A stretch of 25,239 bases of DNA from assembly GCA_002714015.1 (NCBI GenBank), contig PAWF01000053.1:3482-28720 (forward strand), given 5' to 3'. Source of the DNA: Gammaproteobacteria bacterium (GTDB lineage Bacteria; Pseudomonadota; Alphaproteobacteria; UBA828). The position numbers and the translations under genes were made by a program. Below, one piece after another: positions 1 through 8,690 of this stretch (its first letter is position 1; every line of letters starts with the position of its first letter). The notes below the pieces were generated by a model that was not told where the DNA came from, ran no database searches, and saw only the letters and a list, made by a program, of their open reading frames with translations.

Positions 1-95
1 GGCTGGGTTTGTTCGAGAGGAGAGTTTCGCAAATACATATTAGTGTCATCTCTGTAGCTATTCCCATGAGTATTTGCATAAATTCCAATTTCCAT
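1..95 (-). CDS. LLM class oxidoreductase, N-terminal fragment cut by window edge
   Basis: Reading the minus strand from the ATG at 95 gives 31 codons with no stop before the window edge. The protein begins MEIGIYANTHG and is clearly related to the start of the LLM oxidoreductase at 7641-8660 (MEIGLYANTHG); a later stretch LRNSPLE aligns with LQHTPFD there. A GGAG lies six bases upstream of the ATG, supporting a real start. LLM (bacterial luciferase-like) enzymes are TIM-barrel oxidoreductases using FMN or F420; only the first beta strand region is visible, so no cofactor or substrate can be given. It is divergent from the SDR that starts at 266. It is a paralogue of the other two LLM genes in this window and shows that the gene cluster continues to the left. 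Whether the gene is intact beyond the edge is unknown. Confidence 0.72.
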   Translation of the reverse strand, partial: MEIGIYANTHGNSYRDDTNMYLRNSPLEQTQ

Positions 96-253
96 AGCCG
101 ACTCCATTTTGCCATATGGCAGGTTGTCCTTATAAATGCTTATATTTATAAAACAATAATATATCTAAAAACAGGAAAATTAGGCTAACTAGTATATTTG
201 AGCAATTGTTTTTATATGTTAAATATATCTATCGTCATTAATTGTTTTAGGTA
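96..253. promoter_or_regulatory. divergent intergenic region
   Basis: This 158-base, strongly AT-rich spacer separates the left-edge LLM gene (minus strand) from the SDR (plus strand), so promoters for both must lie here or inside the genes. A weak plus-strand candidate is TTGAGC (198-203) followed 17 bases later by AAATAT (221-226). No clear operator palindrome was seen. Confidence 0.3.
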
Positions 254-255
254 AT

Positions 256-259
256 GGAG
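256..259 (+). promoter_or_regulatory. Shine-Dalgarno deciding the SDR start
   Basis: GGAG at 256-259 is six bases upstream of the ATG at 266. The ATG at 254 overlaps this site and has only a weak AGG in front, so 266 is preferred. Confidence 0.5.
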
Positions 260-265
260 AATGCA

Positions 266-976
266 ATGACAACAGTATTGATTACGGGAGCTAATCGTGG
301 ACTTGGATTAGAATTTGTTCGTCAATATCAAAATGATGGAGCCGAGGTGATTGCATGTTGCCGTAACCCTGAAACTGCTGAGGAATTAAAACGGTTAGCT
401 ACCTCTTCCCATGGCAGAACTACCTTATATCAAATGGATGTTTCAAAACCAAAAGAGATTTTATCGGTCTCCAAAGAATTAAATGACTGTAGTATTGACT
501 ATTTGATCAATAACGCTGGCATTCTTGGTACTAAATTTGAGGAACCAATGAAAGGTGCCTTTGGCAGCGTGGATTACGAATCTTGGGAAGAAACATTAAG
601 GGTAAATGTTCTTGGACCTTTTAGAGTATGCGAGGCATTTGTGAATCAAGTTTCTCAATCTCAGAATCGTTTAATTGTATTCATATCAACCCACATGTCC
701 TCGATCACAAGCCTTACAGAAGGAGGGTTTTACCCTTACAGATCATCAAAGGCTGCTCTAAACTTATTAGTTAAAGGTCTTTCAATTGATTTAAAAGAAC
801 ACGACATCCGAACTCTTTCATTCCACCCAGGTTGGGTTAAAACAGATATGGGAACTAATGCTGCACCTATAGAGATTGATGATAGTATATCCGGAATGCG
901 TAAAGTTATAAGCGAATATACTCCTCCAAAGACTGGAGAATTCATTAATTATGATGGAACACCTTACCCATGGTGA
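266..976 (+). CDS. short-chain dehydrogenase, C-factor/sniffer-like
   Basis: A 236-residue NAD(P)-dependent SDR. It has the cofactor motif TGANRGLG at the extreme N-terminus, NNAG near residue 83, and a catalytic set consistent with Ser145, Tyr158 and Lys162 (YRSSK). The C-terminal end, in which a YDG motif is followed by a terminal PW, is typical of the C-factor (CsgA)/sniffer carbonyl-reductase branch, which reduces small carbonyls or ketones; the actual substrate is not readable. A start at 254 would add four residues, but GGAG sits six bases before 266 and SDRs usually begin a few residues before the glycine motif. The gene stands alone on the plus strand and converges on the MORN gene with only six bases between stop codons, so no independent terminator fits there. 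Confidence 0.87.
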   Translation: MTTVLITGANRGLGLEFVRQYQNDGAEVIACCRNPETAEELKRLATSSHGRTTLYQMDVSKPKEILSVSKELNDCSIDYLINNAGILGTKFEEPMKGAFGSVDYESWEETLRVNVLGPFRVCEAFVNQVSQSQNRLIVFISTHMSSITSLTEGGFYPYRSSKAALNLLVKGLSIDLKEHDIRTLSFHPGWVKTDMGTNAAPIEIDDSISGMRKVISEYTPPKTGEFINYDGTPYPW

Positions 977-982
977 ATCACT

Positions 983-2779
983 TTATTGGGGTATTAGATC
1001 AGACAAGTCTGTGCCATTTACCATGATACTATTAGAGTTTATTTCGATAGTATAAGAATCCGATGAGTTCCGTGAATTTTCTTGAGGATCAGAATTTGAG
1101 AGCCCACGTAGCATCAATAAAATAGGTAAAGCAGGCATCATCTCAGGACTGGGGTTTGATTGGAACTCAGAAATTACACCATTTAGACCATCAATATTTA
1201 TTTCTAGGTTTCCTATTATTCCAGTACTACTAGAAGGTTCAGGTTTTAGATTTCCCTTTATATCAATTGAAAACTTCTCACTTGAGACAAGAAACTTCGC
1301 AATTTTAAAACTTATTAAGTCTTGTAATGGTCCTGAATCTATAAATATATCCTCAAATGTCAGTTCGCCTGAATAATCTATATTTTTTGCTTGAGCTGTA
1401 ATGTCAAATCTCAAAAGATTTGGAATATATGGTAATGCAGTTTCAGGAATATCTTCGAATCCAGCTAGAATGAACTTCTCAATTTTTCCCGACATATCTA
1501 TGCGATTAATTTTATTGCGCTGTGGAACTGACCTACCAGAAATTAAAAGCCGTTCAAACTGAATATCACCTTCGGATGTCTCTATGTTTACATTTTTTAA
1601 AGATAATTCTTCATCAAGTTGAGAGGCCATTGAAACCAATGAGAAGTATGCAGTGTAGTCAAAGTTTGGAATAAAAGGTGGCCAGTTTTCCATATTTAAA
1701 CTTATATCTGTATTTTCAAAATTCATTTCAGACTGTAATGAAAAATCTTCTATGAATATCTCTACCTCCGGAGACTCAAAGCTAAAGTCCTCGAGATTAG
1801 CACTGTGGAAATAAGATTGTCTTGAGACCCTATGATCAAATTCTTGTTCAACTTCTAGTTTTTTAAATGCTAAAAACCCTTCTTTAGCCTGTATGTCTAA
1901 TTCTCTAGCTAGGATTTCTAGTTTGATTGGTTTAAGACCTTCCTCAAGAAAAATACCATTTACACTTATCTCATCTATTGAGCTGCTAGTAATTTCAGCT
2001 GTTTCATTTCCCACTACCTGTATTTCATCAGGAAAAATTATTTTATACTCCCAAGTTTCTCTATCCTTTACAAAATCAACTTCCATTGTATTGAATAAAG
2101 TCTCAAAAAATTTGACGTTTTTAGTTTTTGCAACGATCTCCCTATCGGGAGAACCATCAAGATAAATTGGATTTTGAAAATCTATAGTTGTTCCGTGTTC
2201 TCTTATTATATTTAGGGCTTTTCTAATTGCTTGTTGAGGTTTGTCAGTTTTCACCTCAGAAGCAGTTATAAAGGATGGATTAGTTATCTCTGTATCAACA
2301 TTTATTTCGGATGAGTGATCTTTATTATCTATTACAGAATTATGAGGTTCTAAAGGCTTAACTGAATTCTTTTGTTCTTGAAACTTACCCTCACTCCATA
2401 AACCTGTCTTAGTTTCACCAGTGGGTGAAAAGAGTGATCCATTTCCATTAAATTTGCCATCTTTCCAACTGCCAATATATCTTGATCCATCAGGCCATGT
2501 AGCAGTGCCTAAACCATTAAAGTTTCCATTAGAAAATTCGCCTACATAAACAAAGCCATTTGGTTTTTTATATGTGCCTTGTCCATTGGGGACATTATTC
2601 TCCCACTCTCCGGCATATTCTGAATTATCATCATAGGTGTAATAACCAAAACATGCATGCCAACGTGTATTTGTCTCATTTGGACAAGGTTCTACTGTGG
2701 CGGCCATTAGATTGGTAGGAATGAAAAAAAACAATCCCAAAGCTAGAAAATAATAAAAACTTTTATACATCAATCGCAC
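983..2779 (-). CDS. exported MORN-repeat protein with DUF2125/AsmA-like C-terminal region
   Basis: A 598-residue protein starting at a GTG; AAGGA at 2788-2792 is eight bases upstream and fits this start rather than the ATG at 2770. Residues 1-26 form a signal peptide with a long hydrophobic core and a cleavage site near NLMA/A. Three good MORN repeats follow (about 55-70, 78-95, 101-117) with a degenerate fourth near 124-136. From about residue 180 to the end the protein is rich in alternating beta strands, with repeated pieces resembling lipid-transfer-like AsmA or the alphaproteobacterial DUF2125 family, including a terminal 'VNG' motif after an IDGL segment. Location is likely periplasmic or outer-membrane facing. 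It is the last gene of the minus-strand block, 59 bases after the LLM gene, so it may be transcribed with it; a functional link to catabolism is not evident. Domain assignment of the C-terminal half is tentative. Confidence 0.75.
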   Translation of the reverse strand: MRLMYKSFYYFLALGLFFFIPTNLMAATVEPCPNETNTRWHACFGYYTYDDNSEYAGEWENNVPNGQGTYKKPNGFVYVGEFSNGNFNGLGTATWPDGSRYIGSWKDGKFNGNGSLFSPTGETKTGLWSEGKFQEQKNSVKPLEPHNSVIDNKDHSSEINVDTEITNPSFITASEVKTDKPQQAIRKALNIIREHGTTIDFQNPIYLDGSPDREIVAKTKNVKFFETLFNTMEVDFVKDRETWEYKIIFPDEIQVVGNETAEITSSSIDEISVNGIFLEEGLKPIKLEILARELDIQAKEGFLAFKKLEVEQEFDHRVSRQSYFHSANLEDFSFESPEVEIFIEDFSLQSEMNFENTDISLNMENWPPFIPNFDYTAYFSLVSMASQLDEELSLKNVNIETSEGDIQFERLLISGRSVPQRNKINRIDMSGKIEKFILAGFEDIPETALPYIPNLLRFDITAQAKNIDYSGELTFEDIFIDSGPLQDLISFKIAKFLVSSEKFSIDIKGNLKPEPSSSTGIIGNLEINIDGLNGVISEFQSNPSPEMMPALPILLMLRGLSNSDPQENSRNSSDSYTIEINSNSIMVNGTDLSDLIPQ

Positions 2780-2787
2780 ATAAAAAT

Positions 2788-2792
2788 TCCTT
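2788..2792 (-). promoter_or_regulatory. Shine-Dalgarno for GTG start of MORN gene
   Basis: AAGGA on the minus strand, eight bases before the GTG at 2779; it is too far (17 bases) from the downstream ATG at 2770. Confidence 0.5.
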
Positions 2793-2838
2793 ATAAGACT
2801 TTAATTCTTAATTATTTTAATAAGAATAGGTTTCGTTT

Positions 2839-3741
2839 TTAATTATTGAGTGGTGTTCCTGACGCTATTACATTAAGCATATCTTCCATTTCTTGAATAT
2901 CTGAAACAAAAGATGGAAAGTCTAAAATTAACCGGGTCACCCCAAGTTCCTCATATCTTGGTATGTCTCTAATAACACCTTCAGGAGTCCCGGCTATTAC
3001 AACAACAGTTATTTCTATTGTTTTTGGATCTCTACCGTTTTCTTCAGACATCTTGTGTAGGACTGCTAGGGAACTTTCTAGATTACCTCCCTTGCTATAT
3101 GTAAAGTCTGGACCCTCTGAAACAACTTGCCAACCGTCAGCTAAGTTGACTACACGCCTGAAACATGAGTTTCCATTACCACCTATAGTAATGGGAGGGT
3201 GAGGTTTTTGTAGTGGTTGGGGGCGACATTGGACGTTGGAAAAGCTAAAATAATCTCCTTCAAAATGTGGTTCTTCAGCTGTCCAAAGTTCTTTCCATAT
3301 TCTTATATACTCGTCTGTACGAGGCCATTTTTGTTTAGGAGAAAGGTTTAAAGCTTCAAACTCCTCATTTAACCAACCTGCTCCCGTACCTACAATTAAT
3401 CGACCATTTGATAAGACGTCAAGAGAGGCCATCTGTTTAGCTGTTTCTATCGGGTTACGGTAGGGTGCAATAAGCACCGTAAACCCAAGTCGTACATTTT
3501 TAGTATGTCCAGCTATAAATGCTAAACTTGTGAAGGGTTCCAGGTGTGCACCTTTAGGATCTGCTATATAATCAGCAGATTTTGTATAAGGGTAGGGGGT
3601 TTCAATTTTTGTTGGCATTACAATATGGTCGGGTGACCATACTGATTCAAATCCTTTGTCTTCAGCAAAGTGTGCCATGCGGATCATGTTTTCATGAGTT
3701 GCCATAACACCGAACATAGGTAGCATAAATCCAATTTTCAT
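2839..3741 (-). CDS. LLM class oxidoreductase (TIGR03619-like)
   Basis: A 300-residue luciferase-like TIM-barrel oxidoreductase. Family features seen: N-terminal beta strand MKIGFMLP, the VWSPDHIVMP segment (34-43), APYRNP (92-97), the SNGRLIVGTGAGW signature (111-123) and a later KPHPPITIGGNG phosphate-binding strand. This pattern matches the TIGR03619 group, often called F420-dependent, but FMN use cannot be excluded from sequence and no F420 biosynthesis gene is in the window. Start ATG is supported by GGGAG about nine bases upstream. It follows hyuB by 139 bases, a larger gap than elsewhere in the block, so it may have its own promoter. It is a diverged paralogue of the enzyme at 7641-8660. 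Likely role: a redox step (hydroxylation, desaturation or reduction) on the substrate of the neighbouring HyuAB and beta-oxidation genes. Confidence 0.88.
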   Translation of the reverse strand: MKIGFMLPMFGVMATHENMIRMAHFAEDKGFESVWSPDHIVMPTKIETPYPYTKSADYIADPKGAHLEPFTSLAFIAGHTKNVRLGFTVLIAPYRNPIETAKQMASLDVLSNGRLIVGTGAGWLNEEFEALNLSPKQKWPRTDEYIRIWKELWTAEEPHFEGDYFSFSNVQCRPQPLQKPHPPITIGGNGNSCFRRVVNLADGWQVVSEGPDFTYSKGGNLESSLAVLHKMSEENGRDPKTIEITVVVIAGTPEGVIRDIPRYEELGVTRLILDFPSFVSDIQEMEDMLNVIASGTPLNN

Positions 3742-3819
3742 CAGTTTAATCTCCCAATGTTAACTAAAAGATATTCAATCGAAATTATTTGGTAGTTAAT
3801 TTTATAAGTCTGCCACTAC

Positions 3820-3825
3820 ATTATA
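3820..3825 (-). promoter_or_regulatory. candidate -10 box before LLM gene
   Basis: TATAAT on the minus strand, 78 bases before the LLM start and inside the 139-base hyuB-LLM gap. No good -35 element is seen at the right spacing, and AT-rich DNA yields such hexamers by chance. Confidence 0.2.
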
Positions 3826-3880
3826 ATAAAAGATAACATAAAATTATAAACATACGGAAACTTTAAGTGGGATAGTTTTT

Positions 3881-5593
3881 TTATGAAGGTTTAGTGTTCT
3901 GGATATTTTCTAAATTTATTCCATAAGTATCAATAGCTTCTTCTCTTGAGATATAACCTAATACCAAGTCTCTTTTAATATCATAATCATTACGTTCTTC
4001 TGGTTTCCCGTATCCACCACCACCAGCTGTACATTGGCTAACAATATCTCCTTTTTTCAATGAAATTTGGGTGCCTTTGGATACAAATTTTGGAGAAGCG
4101 AGCTCTGAACCTTTGCCGCGATTAACAAAGTAAGCACCAACCCCACCCTCTTTTCCACCATCAAGACCATTTGCCCCGTATATGCAACGATCAGCTACAA
4201 AAGAAAGTGATGCAGAATCTGCTAGTATTTCATAGTCTCGGTGTGTTCCTAATCCTCCTCGATGGCGTCCAGCACCCCCGGTATCCTGCCTTAGCTCGTA
4301 CTTTAGTAATCTTATAGGTAATGAAAGTTCTAGGGCTTCAGCTGGCATATTCTTGCAATTCCCAACAATTGAAAAAAGTGCATTTTCTCCATCTTTTTTA
4401 TCAAGTGCTCCCCAACCTCCTTCTGGATATGAATAAAATACATTTGGTTCTTGATTTGGACCACTTGTAGTTGAGATTAGTAAGTTATTAGACGAGCCGT
4501 GATCTCCTGAAATAACTATAGGACCATAAGGTAATTCCGCAAAAGCTTTTTGAATAACATTAACTATACGATGTGATGTTTCATTACCTCCGGTACATGG
4601 AGCTGGAAATTTTGGATTAAGCACACATCCTTCTGGAGCGAAGATATTTATTGGGCGGTACGCACCATCATTTGCAGGTATGGTTGGGTCAACAGCAGCT
4701 TGAACCGCTAGGTAAGTGGCTGAGGCAGTCATCCCTCTTACAGAATTTACTGGACCCGTCACTTGTTTGTCTGAGCCACTAAAGTCAAACTCTAATTTAT
4801 CATCTGCCACAGTAAGTGCTACGTGAATTTTTATAGGTTTGTTATTAATTCCATCATTATCAAGATAATCCTCAGCGAACCAGGTACCGTTAGGCCAATC
4901 TTTAATTTTACTAAGCATCCTTTTTTCAGATTGATTACATATTTCTTTGGCAGCATATTGAAGAGTTTGTAGAGAATATCGTTCACAAAGATTTATTGTA
5001 CGTTTTACTGCTGTTCGGTTAGAGGAGAATTGGGCTTCTAGATCGCCACTCATTTCCCGAGGAACACGGACATTATTTAAAATTATTTCTTTTAAATCTT
5101 GATCTATTTTTCCTCTTCTAACAAATCGAACAGGCGGTATTCGCAATCCTTCCTGAAAGTTTTCTCGTGCTTCACTGTAAAAACTTCCAGGGACTGTTCC
5201 ACCTATATCAGCGTGATGAGCGCGGTTTGCTGCAAAAGCGATTATTTCCCCCGAGAAGAAAATTGGAGTTATTGCGGTCAGGTCAGGTAGATGTGTACCT
5301 CCGCGATATGGGTCATTCAACAAAACTGCATCACCTTCCTCAAAAGAAGAGATACCAACTTCTTCTATTGCTTCTCTTACAGCAAATTGAAGTGCTCCTA
5401 GGTGAATAGGTAAAAATTCTCCTTGTGCCCATAAACGCCCACTGCTATCGAAGACACCACATGAAAAATCCGACCCTTCATTAAAAATGTTTGAGTAAGC
5501 TGTTTGCCTTAGAGTTACACCCATTTCACGAGCTATTGATACAAGGTGGCTTCGTATTATGCCGACTGTAATAGGGTCTACTTTTTCGTTCAT
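3881..5593 (-). CDS. hyuB: HyuB-family hydantoinase/oxoprolinase subunit B
   Basis: A 570-residue protein of the N-methylhydantoinase B/5-oxoprolinase C-terminal-half family. Diagnostic segments: DPITVGIIRSHL at the start, the EGSDFSC motif (39-45), NDPYRGGTHLPD (93-104), AHHADIGG with the following PGS, DFSGSD with GPVNS near 270-283, and GGNETSHRI in the middle. Family members are the second subunit of ATP-dependent cyclic-amide hydrolases (hydantoinase, oxoprolinase, caprolactamase) or of ATP-dependent ketone carboxylases (acetone, acetophenone). Sequence alone does not separate these. The ATG overlaps the hyuA stop in an ATGA arrangement, indicating translational coupling and a 1:1 complex with HyuA. 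Length is normal for a stand-alone B subunit. A second, distantly related HyuB homologue is at 23404. Confidence 0.93.
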   Translation of the reverse strand: MNEKVDPITVGIIRSHLVSIAREMGVTLRQTAYSNIFNEGSDFSCGVFDSSGRLWAQGEFLPIHLGALQFAVREAIEEVGISSFEEGDAVLLNDPYRGGTHLPDLTAITPIFFSGEIIAFAANRAHHADIGGTVPGSFYSEARENFQEGLRIPPVRFVRRGKIDQDLKEIILNNVRVPREMSGDLEAQFSSNRTAVKRTINLCERYSLQTLQYAAKEICNQSEKRMLSKIKDWPNGTWFAEDYLDNDGINNKPIKIHVALTVADDKLEFDFSGSDKQVTGPVNSVRGMTASATYLAVQAAVDPTIPANDGAYRPINIFAPEGCVLNPKFPAPCTGGNETSHRIVNVIQKAFAELPYGPIVISGDHGSSNNLLISTTSGPNQEPNVFYSYPEGGWGALDKKDGENALFSIVGNCKNMPAEALELSLPIRLLKYELRQDTGGAGRHRGGLGTHRDYEILADSASLSFVADRCIYGANGLDGGKEGGVGAYFVNRGKGSELASPKFVSKGTQISLKKGDIVSQCTAGGGGYGKPEERNDYDIKRDLVLGYISREEAIDTYGINLENIQNTKPS

Positions 5594-7620
5594 AATATCG
5601 ATTCCGCAGCTTTATTATTTAAACATTCTAGTATTATACATCCATCATTTAATACAGATGCACCTGCTTTAGGTGGAATAACAATTGTTGAGTCGTTCTG
5701 CTGTACTATTGCAGGGCCTTCTAATTTTCCTGACTTTTGCATTTCCTCCCTGCTTAAGGTCGGAGTTTTGATCCAACCTTCCTTGGGGCCCCAAAAAACA
5801 GGACGCGATTCTGTGCGGTAGTCGGTTATCCATTGGGGTATTGTTTTAGGTATAACCTTTCTTGGTGCTGTTGCAGATGCCCTTGCGTGTACAAGCTCGA
5901 TAGGACCTTCTGGGAAAGCATGTCCATAACGGTTATTGTGCAGCTCATGAAATAAATTAGCTATCGATATAACTTGAATATCATCTATATGAACTGGAAC
6001 CCCTAGTTCATAAGTTTGTCCTTTGTATCTTAGGTCAAGCTTGTAACTATATTTTATATGCTCTTTCCTGACAGTTTCTGGTAAGCGGTTATAAGCCTCA
6101 TCAGAAAGTTCTAAAAATAGGGTTTTTAAAAATTTAACTGTAAGATCTAAGAGTGGTCTGTGGACTGTTCTTATTGAATCTATACGTATTTCACTGACCA
6201 ACATTCCGTGAGCAGATGCTGCTCCCGGAAAGGGGGGAATTAGTACCTTTTTAATGCCCAGCTCTTTTGCAACATCCCAGCCATGAGCTGGTCCACCACC
6301 TCCACTTGCAAACAAAACATAGTCTCTTGGGTCGCGTCCTCGCTCGACGGAAACTTCCCTAACAGCATTGGCCATATTTGCATTTACAAGTGATATAATA
6401 CCCCAAGCAGTTTCATGGGTATTCATTTTGAGTTTTTTTGATATGTCTTCAATACTTTTTTCAGCAAGGTCCTTTTGTATTTTTATAGTCCCACCTAATG
6501 GTATATCGGCATTATATCTACCGATAGTAACAGCGGCATCTGTAACTGTAGCATCTGTTCCTGAGTTACCATAGCAAGCTGGGCCTGGCATTGCCCCTGA
6601 TGATTTAGGACCCACCTCTAATCCTCCACCAGGATCTACTGAAGCAATACTTCCTCCACCAGCTCCTACAGAAATAATATCCAGAGATGGGATGGCAATT
6701 GGATATCCACCAATTTCTATGCCTATCGTGAGGTCTGGCTTTGCATCTGTTACGGCTGCGACATCTGTGCTTGTCCCACCCATGTCCAAACTTAGTAGAT
6801 TAGAGAATCCATGCCTTCTACCAAATTCAGCTGCGGCAATAACACCTCCCGCAGGTCCGGAGAAGAGTGAATAAACAGGCCTATCTATTGTCTCATTAGG
6901 AGAAGCCAGACCTCCATTTGATTGCATTACATAGAAATCTCCTTGAAAAGATTCTGATTGCAGCTTGGGAACGACTTCAGATATGTAATGTTTCATAATG
7001 GGCTGAGCAGAAGCATTGACGACTGTTGTAGAAGTTCTTTCATATTCACGATACAAAGGTAAGACCTCATGAGAGAGTGAAATGCTGATTCCTGGTATTT
7101 CATTAGCAATTGCTTTGCCAACAAGAATTTCATGAGAGGGGTCAAGGAAAGAAAACAATAAGCAGATAGCAACTGATTCAATTTTCAGTTGTTTTAGTTT
7201 TGTAATTATTGCGATGATTTCTGAGGAGTCTAACGGGAATATAATTTCTCCACTCGCTGATATCCGTTCATCAAGCTCTAGGCATCGATCTCTTGGGATT
7301 AGAGGTTTAGGCTTGGTTTGGCTTAAGTCAAATAAGTCTTTACGATCTGCTCGCATTATTTCCAGAACATCACGAAAACCTTTAGTCGTAATTAGGGCTG
7401 TTTGGGGTCCTTGACCAACTAGAAGAGAATTCAATACTACAGTAGTGCCATGAACAATTTCATCTACATCTTGAAATGAATTTGTGGCCATTTTAACTGC
7501 TTTTAGAAAACCCTGACTGATGTTTTTGGGTGTAGTGGGAGTCTTTCCAACAAAGACTTCTCCATCACTGACTGCTACTATGTCTGTAAAGGTACCGCCA
7601 ACATCAACTGCAATTTTCAT
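5590..7620 (-). CDS. hyuA: HyuA-family hydantoinase/oxoprolinase ATPase subunit A
   Basis: A 676-residue actin-fold subunit. DVGGTFTD at 6-13 is the phosphate-1 ATP-binding loop, followed by HGTT (57-60), GFRDVLE, REYERTSTT near 191-199, SGPAGGV (254-260), DMGGTSTD (279-286) and a glycine-rich GGGSIASVDPGG segment. These mark the hydantoinase A/oxoprolinase family, in which ATP is used to phosphorylate the amide or enol substrate before ring opening or carboxylation with subunit B. It starts 20 bases after the LLM stop, with AGGG four bases upstream of the ATG, and ends in a 4-base overlap with hyuB. The substrate is not identifiable: hydantoin, 5-oxoproline, lactam or ketone all fit. No carbamoylase or aminotransferase that would point to a hydantoin or lactam route is nearby. 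Confidence 0.93.
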   Translation of the reverse strand: MKIAVDVGGTFTDIVAVSDGEVFVGKTPTTPKNISQGFLKAVKMATNSFQDVDEIVHGTTVVLNSLLVGQGPQTALITTKGFRDVLEIMRADRKDLFDLSQTKPKPLIPRDRCLELDERISASGEIIFPLDSSEIIAIITKLKQLKIESVAICLLFSFLDPSHEILVGKAIANEIPGISISLSHEVLPLYREYERTSTTVVNASAQPIMKHYISEVVPKLQSESFQGDFYVMQSNGGLASPNETIDRPVYSLFSGPAGGVIAAAEFGRRHGFSNLLSLDMGGTSTDVAAVTDAKPDLTIGIEIGGYPIAIPSLDIISVGAGGGSIASVDPGGGLEVGPKSSGAMPGPACYGNSGTDATVTDAAVTIGRYNADIPLGGTIKIQKDLAEKSIEDISKKLKMNTHETAWGIISLVNANMANAVREVSVERGRDPRDYVLFASGGGGPAHGWDVAKELGIKKVLIPPFPGAASAHGMLVSEIRIDSIRTVHRPLLDLTVKFLKTLFLELSDEAYNRLPETVRKEHIKYSYKLDLRYKGQTYELGVPVHIDDIQVISIANLFHELHNNRYGHAFPEGPIELVHARASATAPRKVIPKTIPQWITDYRTESRPVFWGPKEGWIKTPTLSREEMQKSGKLEGPAIVQQNDSTIVIPPKAGASVLNDGCIILECLNNKAAESIL

Positions 7621-7640
7621 ATTACCCTACAATTTTTAAA

Positions 7641-8660
7641 TTATTTTAATGGTTTCCATTCACCCTTTGGTGTCACTGTTTTTACATTAGGTATAATCTC
7701 TTCACCAAATTCTTGAATTTGATCTTTTAATTCATTTATTGAGCCAGATGGACACATTAGCATACATGTTACTAAAGAATATCCTTCATCGGCGAGCTCT
7801 GCTAAGTGGTCAATGATTTGGTTAACACTTCCTGTAAGTGTATGCCTATTGGAGCTTTTCCCTAAAGATTTATTCCCATTTTTTATGTGTGCCCAAGCAG
7901 CAGCAATCATATAAAAATCACTGAGATTACGTTTTATTTTATCAGCTTCACGACGAATTATATCTTGTAATGGTTTATATAGGGCCGGGTTAAATTGTTG
8001 ATCAAAAAAAAGTGGATATAATCCATCGCAGTTTTCAATTGCTTTGCGAGCTCCAAATGGAGTATTGCCTCCATATAGAATAGGAGGTCTTGGTGACTGT
8101 ATTGGTTTAGGATCCATAGAAATATTATTAAAACGATAATGCAAACCTGAAAAATTAATAGACTTATCAGACCAACAATTTTTGTAGATCTCTATACATT
8201 CGCTAGTTTTTTCATTGCGTGTTTTATAGTTAATATTAAGAGCGTCAAATTCTTCTTTTAACCACCCAGACCCAACTCCGAGCAATAATCTTCCGTTAGA
8301 TAGCTGGTCAATCGTCATAAATTGCCTGGCATCAGAGAGTGGGTGCCTATAAGGAGCAATTAGAACGGCAGTGCCAAGTTTTATACGTGAGGTCGCTGCA
8401 GCTAATGCCCCCATCAGGACAGCTCCGTCTAAAATATTGTGCATTGGTTGATATGGTCGCTCTCCTGACGGGTGGGTACTGCCGGAATTAATAGGCATGC
8501 ATACATGATCGGGAAACCAAATCGAATGAAATAATTTGCTTTCAGCTAATTGTGCTATTTCAATGGCAGATATTTCATCAAAAGGTGTATGTTGAAGAAC
8601 AAAAGCTTCACCCACTTTTTTACCTAGACCATGTGTATTAGCGTATAGGCCTATTTCCAT
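7641..8660 (-). CDS. LLM class oxidoreductase
   Basis: A 339-residue luciferase-like oxidoreductase. It shows WFPDHVCMP (48-56), the APYRHP segment (102-107), SNGRLLLGVGSGWL (121-134) and SPRPPILYGGN in the C-terminal half. The N-terminal loop after MEIGLYANTHG is longer than in the enzyme at 2839-3741, and it shares this N-terminus with the fragment at 1-95, so these two form a subgroup. GAGG lies seven bases before the ATG. It sits between the MFE-2-type SDR (30 bases upstream) and hyuA (20 bases downstream), so co-expression with both is very likely. FMN or F420 as cofactor cannot be decided from the sequence. A role in oxygenation or reduction of the substrate handled by HyuAB and the beta-oxidation enzymes is inferred from context. 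Confidence 0.88.
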   Translation of the reverse strand: MEIGLYANTHGLGKKVGEAFVLQHTPFDEISAIEIAQLAESKLFHSIWFPDHVCMPINSGSTHPSGERPYQPMHNILDGAVLMGALAAATSRIKLGTAVLIAPYRHPLSDARQFMTIDQLSNGRLLLGVGSGWLKEEFDALNINYKTRNEKTSECIEIYKNCWSDKSINFSGLHYRFNNISMDPKPIQSPRPPILYGGNTPFGARKAIENCDGLYPLFFDQQFNPALYKPLQDIIRREADKIKRNLSDFYMIAAAWAHIKNGNKSLGKSSNRHTLTGSVNQIIDHLAELADEGYSLVTCMLMCPSGSINELKDQIQEFGEEIIPNVKTVTPKGEWKPLK

Positions 8661-8690
8661 TTATCAACCTCTGAACCAACTTTAAATAGC

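Noticed and set aside
977..982. Terminator between convergent SDR and MORN genes
   Set aside because: Only six bases lie between the stops and no stem with a U-tract is seen around them. The same holds for the 16-base gap at 15789-15804.
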